Shown in pieces: positions 8,126 to 15,877 of a DNA stretch of 35,070 bases (its first letter is position 1; the number at the start of each line of letters is the position of its first letter). Source of the DNA: an uncultured Spartobacteria bacterium (lineage in GTDB: Bacteria; Verrucomicrobiota; Verrucomicrobiia; Chthoniobacterales; JAATET01); the NCBI GenBank assembly GCA_938011325.1, contig CALLUD010000009.1, positions 1 to 35,070 of the forward strand, given 5' to 3'. Under the pieces are notes generated by a model. That model had not been told where the DNA came from, ran no database searches, and saw only the letters and a program-made list of their open reading frames with translations. The translations under genes were made by a program, and so were the position numbers.

Positions 8126-9721
8126 ATGAGCAACGAACCGCCAAATATGACGCCGGAGCAAATCCAGCAAAAGCTTGCGGAGTTTTTGCGCACGGGTTTT
8201 GGCGCGCGAGTCGGCGCAGCGGTTCCTCAGGCGGCGGGGGATCCGCCGGACGTTGAGGAGGACGAAGACTTCGAGCAGGATGTTTTCGAGTTCAATCTCA
8301 CCCCACGCGAAATCAAGAAGCACCTGGATCGGTTCGTCATCAAGCAGGACGAGGCGAAGAAGGTCCTGAGCATCGCGGTGTGCGATCACTACAACCACGC
8401 CCGCTACGCGCGCCGGCTCCGCGAGGAGGACGGGAATGCGGTGATCGAATACGCGAAGCAGAACGTGATTCTCGTTGGCCCGACCGGCGTCGGGAAAACC
8501 TATCTCGTGAAGCACATCGCGGAGCTGATCGGCGTGCCCTTCGTGAAGGCGGATGCGACGAAATTCAGTGAGACCGGCTATGTCGGCGGCGACGTGGAGG
8601 ACCTCGTTCGCGAGCTGGTGCACAAGGCGGATGGCAACATCGAGCTCGCCGAGCACGGCATCATCTATATCGACGAAGTGGACAAGATTGCGGCCACTCC
8701 GGGTGGCGTCGGACGGGATGTGAGCGGCCGCGGCGTGCAGACGACATTGCTCAAGCTGATGGAGGAAACCGAGGTCCCGGTGAGGAATCCGATGGACCTG
8801 CAGGCGCAGCTTCAGGCCGCCTTCGAGATGCAGCGAAAGGGACGCGTGAAGCGCGAGTCGATCAACACGCGGCACATCCTCTTCATCGTGAGCGGCGCTT
8901 TTGACAAACTCGAGGATCAGGTGCGGCAGCGCCTCAAGCAGTCGCGGCTTGGCTTCAATGCGGAGCCGAGCGCGCTCGCCGACGACGAAAATGTCCTTCG
9001 CGAGGTGACGACGCAGGATTTCGTGCGCTTCGGAATGGAACCGGAGTTTATCGGGCGTCTGCCGGTGCGGGTGTTTTGCGATCCGCTGAGTGCCGACGAT
9101 CTTTACGAGATCTTGAAGCGCTCGGAGGGCAGCATCATTCGCCAGTATGAGCGCGCATTTTCGGCCTATGGCGTCGAGGTGCTCTTCGAGGACGACGCGT
9201 TGCGCGACATTGCCGCCCGTGCGGCGGAGGAAAAGACGGGCGCGCGTGGCTTGCTCACGGTTTGCGAGCGCCTGATGCGCGACTACAAGTTCGAGCTGCC
9301 TCAATCGGGCGTGCGCTCGTTCCGCGTGACGCGCGAACTGGTTGCCGAGCCCCGAAAGGTTCTCGACGAGCTCTTGCGCACCGGGCACGCGGAGAAAGGG
9401 CGTGAGCTGGCGGCGATCGTCGAGCAGTTCGCCGAGCGGTTCAAGGAGCAGTATGAGATCACGCTCCAATTCGAGCCGGCGGCCGTGGACGCGCTTGTGA
9501 GCCGTGCGATCGCGGAGGATGCCGCGGTGCGGGACCTGTGCGAGACGCTTTTCAAGGACTATCAATTCGGACTGCAGCTCATTCGAAAGAACAACGGGCA
9601 GAGGGAATTCACGATTCCCGCGCGAGCCATTCAGGATCCTGATGGCGTGCTGAGCGATTGGGTGGTGAAATCCTATCGCAAAATCGAGCCGAATGAGGCA
9701 GGCTCTCCCGATTCCCCATGA
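8126..9721 (+). CDS. ClpX-like AAA+ ATPase without zinc-binding domain, with duplicated C-terminal domain
   Basis: A 531-residue AAA+ protein most like ClpX. It has Walker A GPTGVGKT (118-125), pore loop GYVG (151-154), Walker B IIYIDEVDK (179-187), EFIGRLPV (308-314) and sensor-2 KTGARGL (370-376). The four-cysteine zinc-binding N-domain of ClpX is absent; residues 1-55 are acidic and cysteine-free. Where ClpX has the RKH pore loop, a longer stretch (about 215-247) is found instead. LGF at 275-277 sits where ClpX carries its ClpP-binding IGF. After the normal small domain (about 347-405) a second degenerate copy follows (about 442-500), lacking the GAR sensor. It lies between the kinase and the cyclase-like gene, overlapping the latter by ATGA. 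Unfoldase function is inferred; ClpP docking is uncertain. Confidence 0.9.
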   Translation: MSNEPPNMTPEQIQQKLAEFLRTGFGARVGAAVPQAAGDPPDVEEDEDFEQDVFEFNLTPREIKKHLDRFVIKQDEAKKVLSIAVCDHYNHARYARRLREEDGNAVIEYAKQNVILVGPTGVGKTYLVKHIAELIGVPFVKADATKFSETGYVGGDVEDLVRELVHKADGNIELAEHGIIYIDEVDKIAATPGGVGRDVSGRGVQTTLLKLMEETEVPVRNPMDLQAQLQAAFEMQRKGRVKRESINTRHILFIVSGAFDKLEDQVRQRLKQSRLGFNAEPSALADDENVLREVTTQDFVRFGMEPEFIGRLPVRVFCDPLSADDLYEILKRSEGSIIRQYERAFSAYGVEVLFEDDALRDIAARAAEEKTGARGLLTVCERLMRDYKFELPQSGVRSFRVTRELVAEPRKVLDELLRTGHAEKGRELAAIVEQFAERFKEQYEITLQFEPAAVDALVSRAIAEDAAVRDLCETLFKDYQFGLQLIRKNNGQREFTIPARAIQDPDGVLSDWVVKSYRKIEPNEAGSPDSP

Positions 9722-10989
9722 GGTTTCTTAAGGCTACTCTCCTGATCAGCGCGATTTCGTTTGTCGCGGTGCTGGTGCTCGATGCAACGGGCTGGTTGCG
9801 CACTGCCGAGACGTTGAGCGCGACGGCGCTGAATCGACTTTCCGCGGAAGGCACGCTGCTCGCCACGCCGCGTGTGTGGATTTATCTGTCTGCATTCCTG
9901 GCGGCGCTCGCGTTCGCCTGGACGACCGTTGATATCTCGCGACCCGCGGCGAAGCTCGGCATCGCCATGGGCGGCTTGTTCCTGCTGCTGACGGGATCCG
10001 TCGTCTTCTCGCTCTACGGCATTTTCTTTTCTCCGTATCAGGCGGTGCTCGCGGTGATCTTCAGCTATCTGATCGGGCTGGGTTACAGTCAGAGTCGGGG
10101 CGGCTCGAGGAAACGGATATTCCAGCGGCTTTTCGGGCAGCGCATTTCGCCGGCTCAGTTCAACGCCCTTGTTGATTCCGACCTGCCGCTGCATCTGCCG
10201 GGCACGGAGCTGAATGCGACGGTCGTCGTCTGCGAGGTTCACAACCATGTCGAGCTCATGGACGCGCTGAGTCCCGAGGATTACGTTGCGATGACGAATC
10301 TGTATCTGAAGACCGCGTCGGACTATCTCGTCGATGTCGGCGGGTATCTCGACGAGTGCGGTGGCGAGAGCCTCCGGGTGGTTTTTGGCGCGCCATTGCC
10401 GCGTGAGGATCACGCAGTCGCGGCTTGCAAGGCGGCGCTGGAGCTGGCGACCCGCATCGAGACGCTCAACAAGGAATGCGATGCGCGCTGGCATCAGCGG
10501 CTCGACTTCCGGGTGGGCATCAACTCCGGGCCGATGATCGCCGCGGCCTACGGTGGCACGAAGCTGGGATCCTTCAGCGTTGCGGGCTCCGCGGTCGAGT
10601 TTGCGCGACGGCTTTGCGCGGCCTGCGCGAACTACGGCTGCCGGATCATGGTCGGGCCGGAGACGCATTCGGCCGCCGGGGAATTTGTGGAGGCGCGACC
10701 CATCGAGATGCTTCGCCGGGCCGACGGACGCCGCATCGAGCTTTACGAGATTCTGGCGCCGGTGAACACGCTTTCACCGGAGCGGGTGAGGAGCCGCGAC
10801 CATTTCTGGAAGGGCGTCATTTACTATCGCGAGAAGCGGTGGGACCGTGCGCTGGAGGAGTTTTCCAAGGCGCGCATTGTCGGCATTCCCGATCCGGCTC
10901 TCGACCGGTTCATTCTCCGCACCGAGCGCGCCCGTCGAGGAAACGTCGATTCGGAGAGCACGCCGTCGCCGCTCGCCGAGATCAGCTGA
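9718..10989 (+). CDS. Membrane-anchored class III adenylate/guanylate cyclase-like protein, catalytically degenerate
   Basis: A 423-residue protein. The first 125 residues hold about four hydrophobic segments (5-22, 52-70, 81-101, 106-122). Residues about 165-345 are a class III cyclase homology domain, recognisable from VVFGAPLPREDHAVAACKAA, RVGINSGP and GSFSVAGSAVEFARRL. Compared with active cyclases, both metal-binding aspartates are glutamate (E173, E217), the base-contacting lysine is E213, the base-contacting aspartate is S285 and the transition-state asparagine is E294; R298 is kept. It is therefore probably inactive or has changed activity. A short helical tail (FWKGVIYYREKRWDRALEEF) resembles a TPR unit. 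The start overlaps the ClpX-like stop, implying coupled expression. It may be a sensor or scaffold rather than an enzyme (inference). Confidence 0.85.
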   Translation: MRFLKATLLISAISFVAVLVLDATGWLRTAETLSATALNRLSAEGTLLATPRVWIYLSAFLAALAFAWTTVDISRPAAKLGIAMGGLFLLLTGSVVFSLYGIFFSPYQAVLAVIFSYLIGLGYSQSRGGSRKRIFQRLFGQRISPAQFNALVDSDLPLHLPGTELNATVVVCEVHNHVELMDALSPEDYVAMTNLYLKTASDYLVDVGGYLDECGGESLRVVFGAPLPREDHAVAACKAALELATRIETLNKECDARWHQRLDFRVGINSGPMIAAAYGGTKLGSFSVAGSAVEFARRLCAACANYGCRIMVGPETHSAAGEFVEARPIEMLRRADGRRIELYEILAPVNTLSPERVRSRDHFWKGVIYYREKRWDRALEEFSKARIVGIPDPALDRFILRTERARRGNVDSESTPSPLAEIS

Positions 10990-10994
10990 TTCGC

Positions 10995-11612
10995 GTGAAA
11001 ACCGTCGACTACCCGGAGCCGTTCATTCGGTTGATCCGGCAGCTTGCCCGTCTTCCATCCATCGGTCCGCGAAGCGCGGAGCGGATCGCGTTGTGGCTTG
11101 CTTCGTCGCCGGATGCCCGTCCCGCGGAGCTCGCGACGGCCCTGACGGAAGCGCAGGGACAGGTTCGCGCCTGCACGCTGTGCGGCTTTTTTTCGACGGA
11201 GGAATTGTGTGAGATTTGCCGGAATCCGGATCGCGCCGGCCGGGAAATCTGCGTCGTCGAGACGGCGACCGACGTGCTGCCACTCGAGCGCACGCTTTTG
11301 TTTTCGGGCCGGTATCACGCCCTTGGAGGGCGTCTGGCGCCGCTGGAGAACATCGGTCCGGAAGACCTGAGAATCGATGCCCTGGTGGCGCGTGTCGCAG
11401 ACGAGCGGCCCAGCGAGATCATTCTCGCGCTGAGCGCGGACGTGGAAGGCGAGGCGACGGCGAACTATCTCGCGGAGGTCCTCGCGCCGACCGGGGTGCC
11501 CGTCACGCGGATTGCCCAGGGATTGCCGGCGGGTGGGGGACTGGAGCACGCCGACTCGCTGACGCTTCAGCGAGCCCTCGCCGGTCGGCGGGGCGTGCGA
11601 GCTGGCGGCTGA
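10995..11612 (+). CDS. recR: Recombination mediator protein RecR
   Basis: A 205-residue protein of normal RecR length. It has the N-terminal helix-hairpin-helix region (LIRQLARLPSIGPRSAERIALWL), the four-cysteine zinc finger (CTLC...CEIC), and a Toprim domain (ICVVETATDVLPLERT, GRYHALGGRLAPLENIGPE, EIILALSADVEGEATANYL). The C-terminal region TRIAQGLPAGGGLEHAD matches the RecR motif TRIAxGLPxGGxLExxD. RecR with RecO loads RecA at single-strand gaps. The GTG at 10995 is chosen because it sits 5 bases after the cyclase-like stop and gives family length; longer frames overlap that gene. It ends the four-gene plus-strand run. Its usual dnaX/ybaB neighbours are not present. Confidence 0.95.
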   Translation: MKTVDYPEPFIRLIRQLARLPSIGPRSAERIALWLASSPDARPAELATALTEAQGQVRACTLCGFFSTEELCEICRNPDRAGREICVVETATDVLPLERTLLFSGRYHALGGRLAPLENIGPEDLRIDALVARVADERPSEIILALSADVEGEATANYLAEVLAPTGVPVTRIAQGLPAGGGLEHADSLTLQRALAGRRGVRAGG

Positions 11613-11939
11613 CGTATTTTTCGGTCGCCGGAGCGCTTCAAGCGGCCGTTTCAGGTGGCCGTAACCTCGCCTAGGCCGGGCCTTCAGACGATGCAGGAAG
11701 ACGCCGTCGACCGACTCATGTATGCAGCCAATTATGATACGCATACAAAAGAGAACAGTTGACAGCCTTCAAGAAGTCATATTGTATACAAGACATGAAC
11801 ATCTCCGCTCGCCGGTGAGGTTCTCCGTTACTGAAAAAATGCACCCCCCAGCCCTTGACGCTTTCGCGATCGCGAACCCGCGCAAACGCGGGGAGTGTGT
11901 GTTTTTGGAGCCCACAAAAAACTCAACTCCCAAACTCCT
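11613..11939. other. Intergenic region between recR and the first PEP-CTERM gene
   Basis: A 327-base non-coding stretch. The first 80 bases after recR are GC-rich with small inverted repeats but no hairpin plus T-run that would make a convincing terminator. From about 11716 the composition turns AT-richer and holds the promoter and operator-like repeats described separately. The leader between about 11800 and 11939 has no Shine-Dalgarno close to the chosen start. A 74-codon frame across 11722-11946 has no recognisable features and is not called. Confidence 0.6.
11718..11791 (+). promoter_or_regulatory. Candidate promoter with repeated TTGTATRC half-sites
   Basis: A perfect -35 hexamer TTGACA lies at 11759-11764; possible -10 elements are TATTGT (11780-11785, spacer 15) or TATACA (11785-11790, spacer 20), neither ideal. 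Around it are GTATGC (11720-11725) and GCATAC (11741-11746), an inverted repeat with 21-bp periodicity, and the 10-bp palindrome TTGTATACAA at 11782-11791 over the -10 region. All fit a half-site close to TTGTATRC, occurring four times including both strands. This looks like an operator for a dimeric repressor or activator of the PEP-CTERM gene; the regulator is unknown. Confidence 0.4.
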
Positions 11940-12746
11940 ATGTTAAAATCCCGCATCCTCTCCATCGGCCTGCTTTTGGTCGGTCTCGGCATTTGCCAGC
12001 CGGTTTTGGCCGCAATCAATCCCGGTGACCGGCTGTTGATCGACTTCGGTCCCAGCACGGTTCCCAACGATGGCTCGCCCATGGTCTCTCCCGACAGCAA
12101 TGGGTTCTACTGGAACAACGCCATTCTGAATATGCGCCGCGGCGGTGGCGACCAACCCCCGAACGTTGTCAACATGGTGACGGACGCAAACATCGCGACC
12201 GGAATTGGCATTACCTTCTCGGACAACTGGCAGATGAATGGAAACTCAGCCGGCGGCCTGATGTCGCCGAATCCGGCGCTTCTTGGCGATCTGGCCCAGT
12301 TGAACGCCACCCGCGACTACATCTTCCTTAACTCGTCGGACTCGGGATCGTCGGCCTGGATGACGTTTACCGGACTGAATCCTGCGCTTACCTACGACTT
12401 CCAGATCTTCGCGACACGCGAGCATACGGAGACGCGGACCACGCGTTATACCGTCGAGGATGCCAACGGAACGTATGAACAGCTCCTCCAAACTTCGGGA
12501 GCTGGAATCGGTGCCGGAAACTATAATGGAAACAACAACAAATTCGCGGTCTTCACGGGTCTGGTTCCGAATGAGGCGGGAGAGATCAAGTTGACCCTCT
12601 CGGCGGCGGCAAGTCCGTTCGCCTACATCGGTGCGATGAGCATCACTGCGGTGCCGGAGCCTCATGAAGTGGGCCTGGCCCTCGCGCTGGGTTGCTTCGT
12701 ATTGATTCTGGCCCGTCGGTATCAGTTGCGCCGTGCCAATGCCTGA
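11940..12746 (+). CDS. PEP-CTERM sorting-domain secreted protein
   Basis: A 268-residue exported protein. The ATG at 11940 gives a classic signal peptide (MLKSRILSIGLLLVGLGICQ PVLA, cleavage near residue 24); the alternative GTG at 11895 would put 15 extra residues before it. The mature part is beta-rich, with LLIDFGP near its start and MTFTGLNPALTYDFQIFATR in the middle, a pattern seen in many PEP-CTERM proteins with a fibronectin-like or carbohydrate-binding-like fold. The C-terminus is the PEP-CTERM tripartite tail: VPEP, a hydrophobic helix and an RRYQLRR basic end, used by exosortase for sorting to the surface or matrix. No enzyme motif is seen. It is a single gene between its own operator-like promoter and a strong terminator. 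Confidence 0.88.
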   Translation: MLKSRILSIGLLLVGLGICQPVLAAINPGDRLLIDFGPSTVPNDGSPMVSPDSNGFYWNNAILNMRRGGGDQPPNVVNMVTDANIATGIGITFSDNWQMNGNSAGGLMSPNPALLGDLAQLNATRDYIFLNSSDSGSSAWMTFTGLNPALTYDFQIFATREHTETRTTRYTVEDANGTYEQLLQTSGAGIGAGNYNGNNNKFAVFTGLVPNEAGEIKLTLSAAASPFAYIGAMSITAVPEPHEVGLALALGCFVLILARRYQLRRANA

Positions 12747-12777
12747 TCTTCAGGGGTAAGAGCTCGAAAGTGAGCGG

Positions 12778-12815
12778 ATGGCGGCTTTTCCGAAAGGGGA
12801 GGCCGCCATTTTCTT
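12778..12815 (+). terminator. Rho-independent terminator of the first PEP-CTERM gene
   Basis: ATGGCGGC at 12778-12785 pairs with GCCGCCAT at 12802-12809, and the inner bases TTTTCC and GGGGAG continue the stem through G-U pairs around a GAAA tetraloop. The 14-pair stem is followed by TTTCTTTG. It begins 31 bases after the stop codon. Confidence 0.85.
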
Positions 12816-13790
12816 TGTGAATGAAGCTCACGAGGCGGAGAGGGACCGAGGCCGCACCAAACCGTGGAAGCTCTTTGGGGGAGTGAGCCGTGAGGCCGTA
12901 GGGGGCGGTTCTCGCGACTGAAAGAAACGGACTCTTAGGGGTGTCATTCCGGGACGGCAAAGCTCGCCCACTTGGAAGCGATGTTTTACGAGCCCGCTAT
13001 GAGGCGCACTTCGCGTCTCCACGTCACTCGATAAGCGGAAGATCTCTGCGGGTGATTTCGCGGCCTTCGAGTTCATCGACAGCACTTGGTTGAGAATTAC
13101 GTTTTAAAGCTGCTCAAATCACAGGAACCAGCGTGGGCGCCGGTGTGATTGGTCGGAGAGGTGGCATTGCCTCTCGACGCCGCACGTGAGGCTGCGGAAA
13201 AACCTACGCGACTCGTCAACGTAGATGTCGTGCGGTTACAGGTGGCTCTGCGGATCGTAGAGCGAAACATCATGCGACGCAGCCGGCGCAGCGGATGCGT
13301 CCGGATCATCGAAGACTCACGCCATGCCTGTGAGCTTGAAACGGAATACCGGGTCGAGCCTTCGCGAAAGTGAGCGATGGTTTCGTCGTCGCCCAACACA
13401 GTGTCTGCTTCAGCCAAGAGGACGGAAGGGCGGGGAAATCTCGATCGTATCTCGCAGAGACTGCGGCCGCGCGTCGCGAAACGCGCCGACTTCCGGGAGC
13501 CCGGCCGAGGGAATATTCACGAGGTTTCGCGAGCCGAGCAACCGGCGGCGAATGAGTGCCTGCAACGCCGCGTGCGGGGTGTTGCCGCTCATGACTGAAG
13601 AATCGTGGACGGCGCCCCGGCCTTCGCAAAGTGCGAGCCGTGCGGATGAAAACCTCCAAAGATTCCCTGCATTTCACAGAGGTGTGGAAGTCGCCGGTCG
13701 CTGAGGAGAAATTGTCAAATGGGACCCTATCGCGACGAGCAAAGAGACCTGTTTGGATGCGTGTCCGTTTTGAAAACGTTCCGGGCAAAA
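12816..13790. other. Degenerate intergenic stretch, no intact gene
   Basis: About 1 kb with short overlapping frames on both strands, none with a start, family match and consistent composition. Two traces of former coding sequence are visible. On plus near 12955-13085, RDGKARPLGSDVLRARYEAHF in one frame and then SAGDFAAFEFIDSTWLRITF in another look like a frameshifted gene tail of unknown family. On minus near 13410-13680 there is a possible prepilin-like remnant, listed separately. The stretch looks like decayed sequence between two PEP-CTERM loci. Confidence 0.5.
13410..13675 (-). pseudogene. Possible frameshifted prepilin-like (DUF1559, H-X9-DG) C-terminal remnant
   Basis: Reading the minus strand from about 13675, one frame gives MQGIFGGFHPHGSHFAKAG. 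This recalls the C-terminal segment of DUF1559/H-X9-DG prepilin-like proteins, in which such a stretch precedes an ADGSVRF-like strand. The match then jumps frame to AVHDSSVMSGNTPHAALQAL, resembling the usual ending in which a helix contains LQALATR. One frameshift near 13610 would join the two. DUF1559 proteins are abundant in Verrucomicrobiota and Planctomycetota. The upstream half (N-terminal methylation helix) is not visible, so this would be a relic. The identification is weak and rests on short similarity from memory. Confidence 0.25.
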
Positions 13791-13828
13791 CAAAGGCCGG
13801 GAAACGCAAGCGCGTCGCCCGGCCTTTG
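13785..13828 (-). terminator. Rho-independent terminator of the second PEP-CTERM gene
   Basis: CAAAGGCCGGG at 13791-13801 pairs with CCCGGCCTTTG at 13818-13828 (11 pairs, 16-base loop). Read on minus, it lies 16 bases after the stop of the 668-residue PEP-CTERM gene and is followed by GTTTTG, a short T-run. Confidence 0.75.
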
Positions 13829-13844
13829 ATGAAAGGAGTGTCTT

Positions 13845-15851
13845 CTATGCGTTTCTGCGCATACGGCGCATCTGGGAGACGAGGGCGATCAGCCCGAGGC
13901 CAACGAGCGCGCAGGTCGAAGGCTCAGGGATGACAGTCAGCGAACCTGTGCCGGCGAGGAACTCGCTGAGATTGCTGCTGTCATACACGCCGAACTCCTG
14001 AAAAACATCGTTGATATACAGGGCGAAGATAACGTCCGTTCCCTCGAAGTCCAGGTTCAGCTTGACGCCGTCATAAAGGTAAAGCGTCGAGGAGTCCGCC
14101 AGATAGGGGGTGGCGAGGGAGAGCTCGCCTTCCTTAAGGATCGTATTGCCGGTGTAGTCCTGAGCGTCAAAGATAAACAACGCTCCCTCGCCGACTTTCG
14201 TGAAGGATCCCTCGCCATGAAGGACCGTGCCCTGGATGACGACTTCAAATTCCTGGGTGTCGAACGTCAACCCGCCCGCCTCAATCTGCACGTAAGGCCG
14301 GGCCGTATTGTGCGCGGTCACCTGGAAGAAGTCGGCTTGATGGTCCAGCGCCCGGATGGTGCCGCCGTTGGCGGTGATGTTGTTACGGGTGGCGTCGGGC
14401 TCAGCTCCGGCGTCTGTGCCGCCCTGGCGAATCGCCGACGTCACAAGCGTGCCTCCGTTGAGGAGGATCCGGCCGTTCATCCCTCCGTTGGTTGCGTTGT
14501 CGTCCCGACCGATCGTGACGACCGTGTTCACCTTGACCGTTGAATTACCGTTGATCGTGACGGTTGCGGTGGAGGTCGGGTCACCGAGGTGACCCACGGT
14601 CATTTCACCCAGTTCGAGAGACGAGTTTCCGTTCAAGGTGATGGAGGCCGTTCCGGAATTGGATGTGCCCCCGAAATCGGCAACCTTCCATTTCGACGTG
14701 GGCGCCTCGATGGAGGCGTTGTCGGACAAGGTGAAGTTTGCCACCGATCCGTTACCAAAGCCGATGCCTACGCTGGAGTTCCCGTTGATGGTTATCGTGG
14801 AGTCGCCACTCATGGTCAGCGTGGCTTTTGCGCCCTGTCCGTCCACCAGGCCCATATCGAGACGGCCGGCGATCTCGACAGTGGCATGATCGCGCAGAAT
14901 CATCGTCGCGTCGGCGTTGGCGCCTTCACCGAGACGCACGTGGTTCTCGGAGATCACTGAGCCGAATCCTTCGACTTCCAGTGTCGCAGTCGAGTTGTCG
15001 CGAGCGACGGTGAGGAAGCCGCCATTTCCGCCTTTTCGAATAACGGCATTCCCGGAAACCAGGAGGTGACTGGTGGAGGTGGCGCCATTGCCGACATAAA
15101 TCTCTCCATCGACCGTGCTGATCTCGGATTCGCCATACATCTTGACGTCCGATTGTCCTCCATTTCCGAGGTCCAATCGGGTTCTCGAGATGATGGCGGA
15201 GTTGTCGTTGAGCGTGACGTCTGCGATTCCCGAAGCTCCGTCGGCGATAATGAGACGGTTGGTCGTGCCCTTCTTCTCGATTTTGGCGTTGTCGTTCAGG
15301 ACAACCGTTGCCTTGCCGCCCTGGCGACCGATGACAATGTAGTCATTCTCGTTGGTGATGACGGAATTGCCCGAGAGAGTCATGTTGACCGTCGACACGG
15401 TGCTCGAGTTCCCGTTGCCATCTGCGATGTAGAGCCGGCCGATTGCAGTAATCGAGGAAGGGGTCTCCGAATCGGAATCCGACATCGAGAAATTGACGGT
15501 GCCTTCCTGTGCATCGAACTCGTAATCGCCAATCCGCATGATACCAGTAACATTGGCGATGGAGCCCCCTTTCATGGCGAGACTTCCGTCGACGAACCGG
15601 ACGGTGGAGACGAAGATATCGTCTTCTTCACCCACCTGGACGGCACCTCCGTTATTGATGATCGCCACATCGTCGGTCGTCGGGTAGTATCCCAGAGACC
15701 AATTGGCATCCTCCATCCAAGGGGCCGGCCCCTCCACGATCCAGAAATTGTTGTCGGCATACAGACTGGTAACGGCGCAGCCGAGGGCGATGGGAAGCAA
15801 GGCTTTACGAAGCCCTGAAGCGGTGGAAGAGGGGAATGTCGGGATTTTCAT
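13845..15851 (-). CDS. PEP-CTERM protein with autotransporter-type beta-solenoid repeats (copy 1)
   Basis: A 668-residue secreted protein. The ATG at 15851 gives a signal peptide ending near CAVTSLYA; the longer frame to 15941 adds a non-signal extension. The mature part starts NNFWIVEGPAPWMEDANWSL, a motif common at the start of autotransporter-repeat proteins, and continues as about 450 residues of short beta-strand repeats built on phrases such as ATVVLNDNAKI, ATLTMSGDSTI and ATVTINGNSTV, predicted to form a right-handed beta-solenoid. NGGTLVTSAIRQGG and DYTGNTILKEGELSL are autotransporter-associated beta-strand repeats. The C-terminus is a PEP-CTERM tail (VIPEPSTCALVGLG, then RRMRRNA). 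No beta-barrel is present, so export should use Sec plus exosortase sorting. A close paralogue lies directly upstream. Confidence 0.9.
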   Translation of the reverse strand: MKIPTFPSSTASGLRKALLPIALGCAVTSLYADNNFWIVEGPAPWMEDANWSLGYYPTTDDVAIINNGGAVQVGEEDDIFVSTVRFVDGSLAMKGGSIANVTGIMRIGDYEFDAQEGTVNFSMSDSDSETPSSITAIGRLYIADGNGNSSTVSTVNMTLSGNSVITNENDYIVIGRQGGKATVVLNDNAKIEKKGTTNRLIIADGASGIADVTLNDNSAIISRTRLDLGNGGQSDVKMYGESEISTVDGEIYVGNGATSTSHLLVSGNAVIRKGGNGGFLTVARDNSTATLEVEGFGSVISENHVRLGEGANADATMILRDHATVEIAGRLDMGLVDGQGAKATLTMSGDSTITINGNSSVGIGFGNGSVANFTLSDNASIEAPTSKWKVADFGGTSNSGTASITLNGNSSLELGEMTVGHLGDPTSTATVTINGNSTVKVNTVVTIGRDDNATNGGMNGRILLNGGTLVTSAIRQGGTDAGAEPDATRNNITANGGTIRALDHQADFFQVTAHNTARPYVQIEAGGLTFDTQEFEVVIQGTVLHGEGSFTKVGEGALFIFDAQDYTGNTILKEGELSLATPYLADSSTLYLYDGVKLNLDFEGTDVIFALYINDVFQEFGVYDSSNLSEFLAGTGSLTVIPEPSTCALVGLGLIALVSQMRRMRRNA

Positions 15852-15877
15852 GAGGGACGGATCAACTGAGATACACT

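Noticed and set aside
8126..9721. Considered HslU for the AAA+ gene
   Set aside because: No hslV partner is adjacent, no HslU I-domain is seen, and the GYVG, EFIGRLPV and KTGARGL blocks fit ClpX better.
11722..11946. A 74-codon frame in the promoter region of the first PEP-CTERM gene
   Set aside because: It runs across the operator-like repeats and into the start of the signal-peptide gene, with no ribosome-binding site or motif.
12816..13790. Considered an insertion sequence or transposon remnant
   Set aside because: No terminal inverted repeats, target duplication or transposase motif (DDE, HUH, recombinase) could be found by eye.
13306..13809. A 167-codon open frame on minus in the 1-kb gap
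   Set aside because: It overlaps several other frames, its translation is rich in Arg/Pro/Ser like a shadow frame, and no family motif is seen.
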